From Piper betle (taxonomy: Eukaryota; Streptophyta; Magnoliopsida; Piperales; Piperaceae), in contig JAURVB010000014.1 of NCBI GenBank assembly GCA_033002965.1, positions 52,727 through 116,726 on the forward strand: a stretch of 64,000 nucleotides of DNA, written 5' to 3'. Under the pieces are notes generated by a model. It did no database searches, had not been told where the DNA came from, and saw only the letters and a list, made by a program, of their open reading frames with translations. A program made the translations under genes and the position numbers. Shown piece by piece: positions 59,667 through 64,000 of the stretch (its first letter is position 1; each line of letters opens with the position of its first letter).

Positions 59667-62415
59667 ATGCAACATCCCATTTTAGTTTATCCATGAACCA
59701 ACCCAGAGAAGCTAGCGGTGACTAAACCGTTGTCTAGTCTAGTTGATTCGGTTAGGCTAACCCAGATCTACCCTTGGTGTATCAAGATGGTGATGCAAGC
59801 AGTCAATGCATGAATGTGATGCTTAGGTTCAAACGTTGTTCTATATGCATGCTATGATACACAATCAATTATAAAACAAACCAAATAAGCGAAAAGTTTA
59901 TAGAAAATATATATTTTAAAAAAACAGACAAAGTCTCCCCTAAAAGTATAATAGGGACCACCCTGTTAACAACAAGCCGTATATATTTGCATCAATATAA
60001 ATAAAAAACACAGTCAAAATACAACATTTTCTTCTCATTCCAATTATCATTACTTTCTTCATCTTCTGAGCTGAGTCTAGACTCCATTGCTCAACTTGTT
60101 CATTTCTATCCACAGTTTCATTTCCATGCAAAACATTTATTCATTCACAGAATGTCATTCAAAAGTCATCATTCAAATAGTTCAACATTCATCATCATCA
60201 ATTGCACTCGACAGGTAAATGTGTACGCAATTTCAGTGCTCCTCCATTGTAGTCCCGACAACGTTTATTCCTCACAGTTCTCACCTACATAGATAATAAA
60301 AAGCCATCAGTAATGAGCATTACTGTTTCAAAAATAACTAATAACAAACTGACACAAGAGAGCTGACCCTCATGTTGAATGAAAACATCAATATTCTTCC
60401 TCATAAAATCTCTCATAATGGTAATAACAAAGAGTTGTCGACCTAGTGCGACAGTATCCTCTTTCTATTGCATCTCATTTATTGGCCACTTTAAACTATC
60501 CCTTGTGTAGGAAAATCATTCTCTGTTCTTTCAGCCCTCTACATCCTTTGTGTCACTCCTAGTCTAGAGTACAGAGGCCAAGTACTCTCAGGCACGCGCC
60601 TTCAAACCCTTTGAAACTACAAGTCTAGACATACACTGCATAGCAATACCCATAAACATCCACACATCTCCGGATTTGAGGAACTAAAAGGTGGAGTTAT
60701 CAGGGTCTCTCGGGAATGAAATAGACACTCACCAATTCTAGAGCCTTTTTGATGAACACATGCCCTATATCAAGTCGCGGTCATCGGTTTTCCCTCTTCA
60801 CTCATCTCACTGAACAATCAAAAAATTACATATACATAAGCCTGGGTAAGGATTTAAATATAATAGGCCCAAAGGCATCATGATGTGGATTTGAGTTTTC
60901 GAAAATAAACTCGAGGGATCTCATTGTCAAGGGTTATTAATCCAAAAATCTCAGACGACTACATGACCTATTAGAGTGGGATAGAATAAATCCACCACTT
61001 GACACACCCGCTTATCTGTTAATACAAAACACGACAGAGTATAGAAGTCAAACTAGAAGTGAGTCCTAAATGGACCTGATAGAAGCTCAAATCGTGTCCA
61101 CGCCGCCTAGGGGGGAGCTCACTACTCTATACCTACACATGAAACAAAAAGCTAATGCATGCTTATGATGCATTCACACATCCTGTAGCACACAAACATC
61201 AAGACACGCTCACATCAATCATACATCAATCTAAATAAGATTTCCTATGCTACATTAAATTAGATTACGATGCTTGCTTAATTTACCTAATTAATTCATT
61301 AGCATTCGTTTTAAAACTATTCAATCAACCAATTCATACTTTTATTACAATAAAATAGTTAACACATCAATTCATCAATCCTAACATGTTGTGCTAATAA
61401 TTATCACCTTTAAAAATTAATTCGGAGTTAATTATACCTATCGTCATCGGCAATCGATGACGGCTTGGGTTTTGTCGTGTGGCTCAAGACTCGAAATTGA
61501 CAGTCGATGGCATCCAAAGTTTGATTGGGTTCGATTGGGATGAATTCGATAGAATATTTGGTGAATTTTAGCGAATTTGATTTTTTGGCAGTTTTCGACA
61601 CCCTTCGGTGGTTTCGCCGACTTTTCAGGAGGAGAACACATTTGCTACAGCTGGCAAGTCAGAGAACCCCAACCTAACGGGGTGGTGGTAGTGACCTATG
61701 ACAACAGTGGCGATCACTGCTGGTGGAGGTGACCAGTCAGCTGAGGTCGGTCAGCTCGTCTTAAAGGTCCTTGGCGTGGCTTCAACGGTGATGCTCAGTC
61801 GGGGTGTTGAATGGGAAACATTAGCGGCACGGCAGTGAATCGACGTTGGGGTGGGTGGCGCTATCACGTGACGCGCTGGGGCGTCGTGGAGATCTAGCGG
61901 CAGCCGAGAAGGTGGGGACAGGGTGGCAACACCTAGTGGGGCTCGGCAGCGTTGTTAGCGTGTTGCAGCATCCAAAGGAGTCGTCGACAATGAGGGTGGG
62001 GGCGACGTCAAGGGTTTGTGGAGAAGAAGGTCGAGGTGAGGTGTCGTGGGTAGTCCCATTAATAAAAGTTGACTAAACTCTAAAAGCATAACCAACTCAT
62101 AATAAATGCAAAACAATTCAAAAAATAGGGAAAATTTTTATAAAATATTATACGCACTATAACCTCAATAACCAACTCAACTACTCTATAAAGTGTCCTA
62201 ATGCGTTATTCGGACGAAAAATACCCTACGATCAAATATAAAAAACTCCACACTCTTATATACTCGGATAACTCATTTCTCATTATTTTTCTGATTTATC
62301 ATCGTATACTTATGTACGGCTAGCCTCAACTGAGCATGCGGTTCAGTAAACTAAATTAACCGAATCGAACCGCCAGTTAAATTAACTAGTTCGCTAATGT
62401 AAAACTCTAACTCGA
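59667..62415 (-). mobile_element. Related gypsy LTR inserted in the previous LTR (second block)
   Basis: The longest example of this LTR here (about 2.75 kb). It keeps a segment at about 60000-60600 that is missing from the first block at about 20300. GC-rich part at 61440-62050; no gene. Confidence 0.65.
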
Positions 62416-62731
62416 GTCACAACTTCTTAAGAATTATGCAAGTTGCCTTTGTGTGCACTCCTTATGTAAGAGGTTGAGAAGGTGGCTCCGCCTTTGAAGA
62501 CCCATGCAGTGATTCCACACAAAATTAATTTTCAGTGAAATAAGAAGTCTAGCTCTGTGTTTGAAAAGAGAAGACAAGATAAAATTCAGGTCGATTGACA
62601 CCGTCTATTAAGATTGGCTAAAGGTCAAGAATCAATCAACAATATAATTGAAGAGGGGTAGCTAGAAGCCAATTTGTGGGGCACGTCACTAATTTTTAGA
62701 AACTTCCCATGGATATATAGTATACATCAAT

Positions 62732-62734
<3 letters not shown>
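62416..62734. repeat. HMA-unit 3' flank, copy 8 (truncated)
   Basis: Starts CTTCTTAAGAATTATGCAAG and matches copy 3 up to the (TA)n tract, where a new element begins. Confidence 0.75.
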
Positions 62735-62766
<32 letters not shown>

Positions 62767-62785
62767 ATTATATATATATATATAT
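62735..62785. repeat. (TA)n/(TTA)n microsatellite, border of element 3
   Basis: Matches the uninterrupted tract at 22399-22426 in the paralogous flank. Confidence 0.85.
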
Positions 62786-62930
62786 GGAAATAATATTACT
62801 GTGCTCAAGCACAGGTAAGCACTCTATGCTTAAGTTCGTTTGTAGCCGTTGGATCATTATCCAACGGCTGTAAAAATGGCCCGCGTTTTCATCTTTCTTC
62901 TCCGGCTTCATCTGCTTCTCCCGCGTTTGT

Positions 62931-63700
62931 CGTCTGCATCATCCAATCTTCTCCCGCGTTGGATACCAATCTGCATCATCCAATCTGCTTATCCCGCGCA
63001 GCACACCCGGCTGGATGATTGCTGGAGGCGTCGACATTCGAGTCCAGTGAGGAGGCGATCTTGGAGTCCCCCACCGTCCTTCTCTGTTTCTCCAAGCTGC
63101 GGGGTTGGCCTCTGTTTCTGAATGGACGCCATGCAGCAAGGCCGTGGAGTCTTGATCGACGCCATGCAGTGAGGAGGCGGTCGTGGAGTCCACCATTGGC
63201 GAGTTTCGATCGATGCGGCCGACGCCGACTAAGTTGGATATTGGCTGCTCTGTTTTCGACGCTTGGTGGTTCCTCTCCTCTGTTTCTCTGTTTGTTATCT
63301 GAGCCCGCGTTTGATACGTCGTCTGCATCATCCAATCTTCTCCCACGTTGGATACCAATCTGCATCATCCAATCTGCTTATCCCGCGCAGCACACCCGGC
63401 TGGATGATTGCTGGAGGCGTCGACATTCGAGTCCAGTGAGGAGGCGATCTTGGAGTCCCCCAGGTGCGATCTTCTCTATTTCTCCAAGCTGCGGGGTTGG
63501 TTCCTCTGTTTCTGAAGGGACGCCATGCAGCACGGCCGTGGAGTCTCGATCGACGCCACGCAGTGAGGAGGCGGTTGTGGAGTCCACCATTGGCGAGTTT
63601 CGATCGATGCGGCCGACGCCGACTAAGTTGGATATTGGCTGCTCTGTTTTCGACGCTTGGTGGTTCCTCTCCTCTGTTTCTCTGTTTGTTATCTGAGCCA
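62931..63700. repeat. Tandem duplication, ~389-bp period
   Basis: CGTCTGCATCATCCAATC starts at 62931 and 63320; both copies run to CTCTGTTTGTTATCTGAGCC. Small differences only, so the duplication is recent. Confidence 0.85.
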
Positions 63701-63769
63701 GCGCGCTCTTGCTGGCGGAATCCGGCTCCGGTTTCTTCCGGATGGATAGTGCTGCCGACGATGACTGAT

Positions 63770-64000
63770 GACGACCTCTTGGAGGTGTTGTTGGAGCACA
63801 AGGCCGTTTCTGAGTTCACTCATCGAAATCGAATACAGGGCTGGCGTGCAGAGGTTTTTGTTGTTCATTTGCAATTTTTGATTTGTAGAAGCATCACTTG
63901 TTATGGGTTTGAATATCATGTTTTGGATTATTGGATGATGTTCGACGACGACCTCTTCGGAGCACAGAGCCGTTTCTGAGTTCACTCATCGAAATCGAAT
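63770..64000. repeat. Second direct repeat, ~166-bp period, cut by window end
   Basis: GACGACCTCTT...GCCGTTTCTGAGTTCACTC occurs at about 63770-63831 and 63946-64000. Confidence 0.75.

Larger units (their letters stand above)
62786..64000. mobile_element. Fold-back-type element 3, left part (continues beyond window)
   Basis: Begins right after (TA)n with three hairpins: CTGTGCT (62799-62805 with 62808-62814), TAAGCA (62816-62821 with 62827-62832) and AGCCGTTGGAT (62844-62854 with 62859-62869). The last shares the GTTGGAT/ATCCAAC core of elements 1 and 2. The body differs and is built of duplicated segments. A host coding source for the body cannot be excluded; frames at 63019-63696 cross the duplication and are not convincing. 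Confidence 0.55.

Noticed and set aside
63019..63696. 225-codon plus-strand frame
   Set aside because: It spans a tandem DNA duplication and has no recognisable domain; a minus-strand frame is equally open.
1..64000. tRNA or rRNA genes
   Set aside because: None recognised by eye; the only tRNA-like strings are retrotransposon primer sites. A tRNAscan run would settle this.

Overview
The window reads as nuclear DNA of a flowering plant. It has GT-AG introns, a small heavy-metal-associated (HMA) gene family, nested Ty3/gypsy LTR retrotransposons with plant tRNA primer sites, a FAR1/MULE-type transposase relic and many long (TA)n microsatellites. The species cannot be told from the sequence, and monocot versus eudicot is not safely decidable.

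Host genes. The core is a tandem cluster of HMA-domain genes on the minus strand, plus the last exon of a related gene on the plus strand at the left edge (1-225). Each minus-strand copy has the same three-exon plan: a 9-nt exon 1 coding for Met-Thr-Lys, a 79-nt exon 2 carrying the MxCxxC metal-binding loop, and a longer exon 3. Only the copy at 27850-30413 keeps a full-length frame of 130 codons ending in a CaaX box (CSIM), so it is the one complete HIPP-type (heavy metal-associated isoprenylated plant protein) gene. The copies at 3259-4647 and 41026-41513 are intact through the HMA domain but share a stop that removes the Lys-rich linker and CaaX tail. The copies at 8726-14424 and 37062-37385 are broken, and a seventh locus near 44452 has lost its gene. 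Flanking DNA was duplicated with the genes: a 3' flank of about 1.4-2 kb, a promoter block, and a small integrase fragment between neighbours.

Mobile DNA. (i) 14.9-22.1 kb and 44.9-62.4 kb are two copies of one nest: a decayed minus-strand gypsy element (gag, PR, RT and INT remnants, tRNA-iMet primer site) inside and beside related LTRs. (ii) A young Athila-lineage gypsy element (47672-57215, plus strand) sits in the second nest only; the first nest preserves the empty site. (iii) A FAR1/MULE-like pseudogene (32.3-35.8 kb) is split by a gypsy LTR. (iv) Two adjacent fold-back elements (9687-11925 and 11988-14103) fill the intron of one HMA copy, and a third relative begins at 62786.

Most unusual structure. 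The fold-back elements sit between (TA)n microsatellites. Their tips begin with a run of short hairpins, and the hairpin nearest the body has a GTTGGAT...ATCCAAC core. Their arms are GC-rich with opposite strand skew, and the two complete elements have AT-rich centres made of inverted arrays of about 74-bp units carrying TTGACTCGA...TCGAGTCAA half-palindromes. Paralogous empty sites elsewhere in the window suggest that (TA)n tracts are the target. I did not recognise this family by name.
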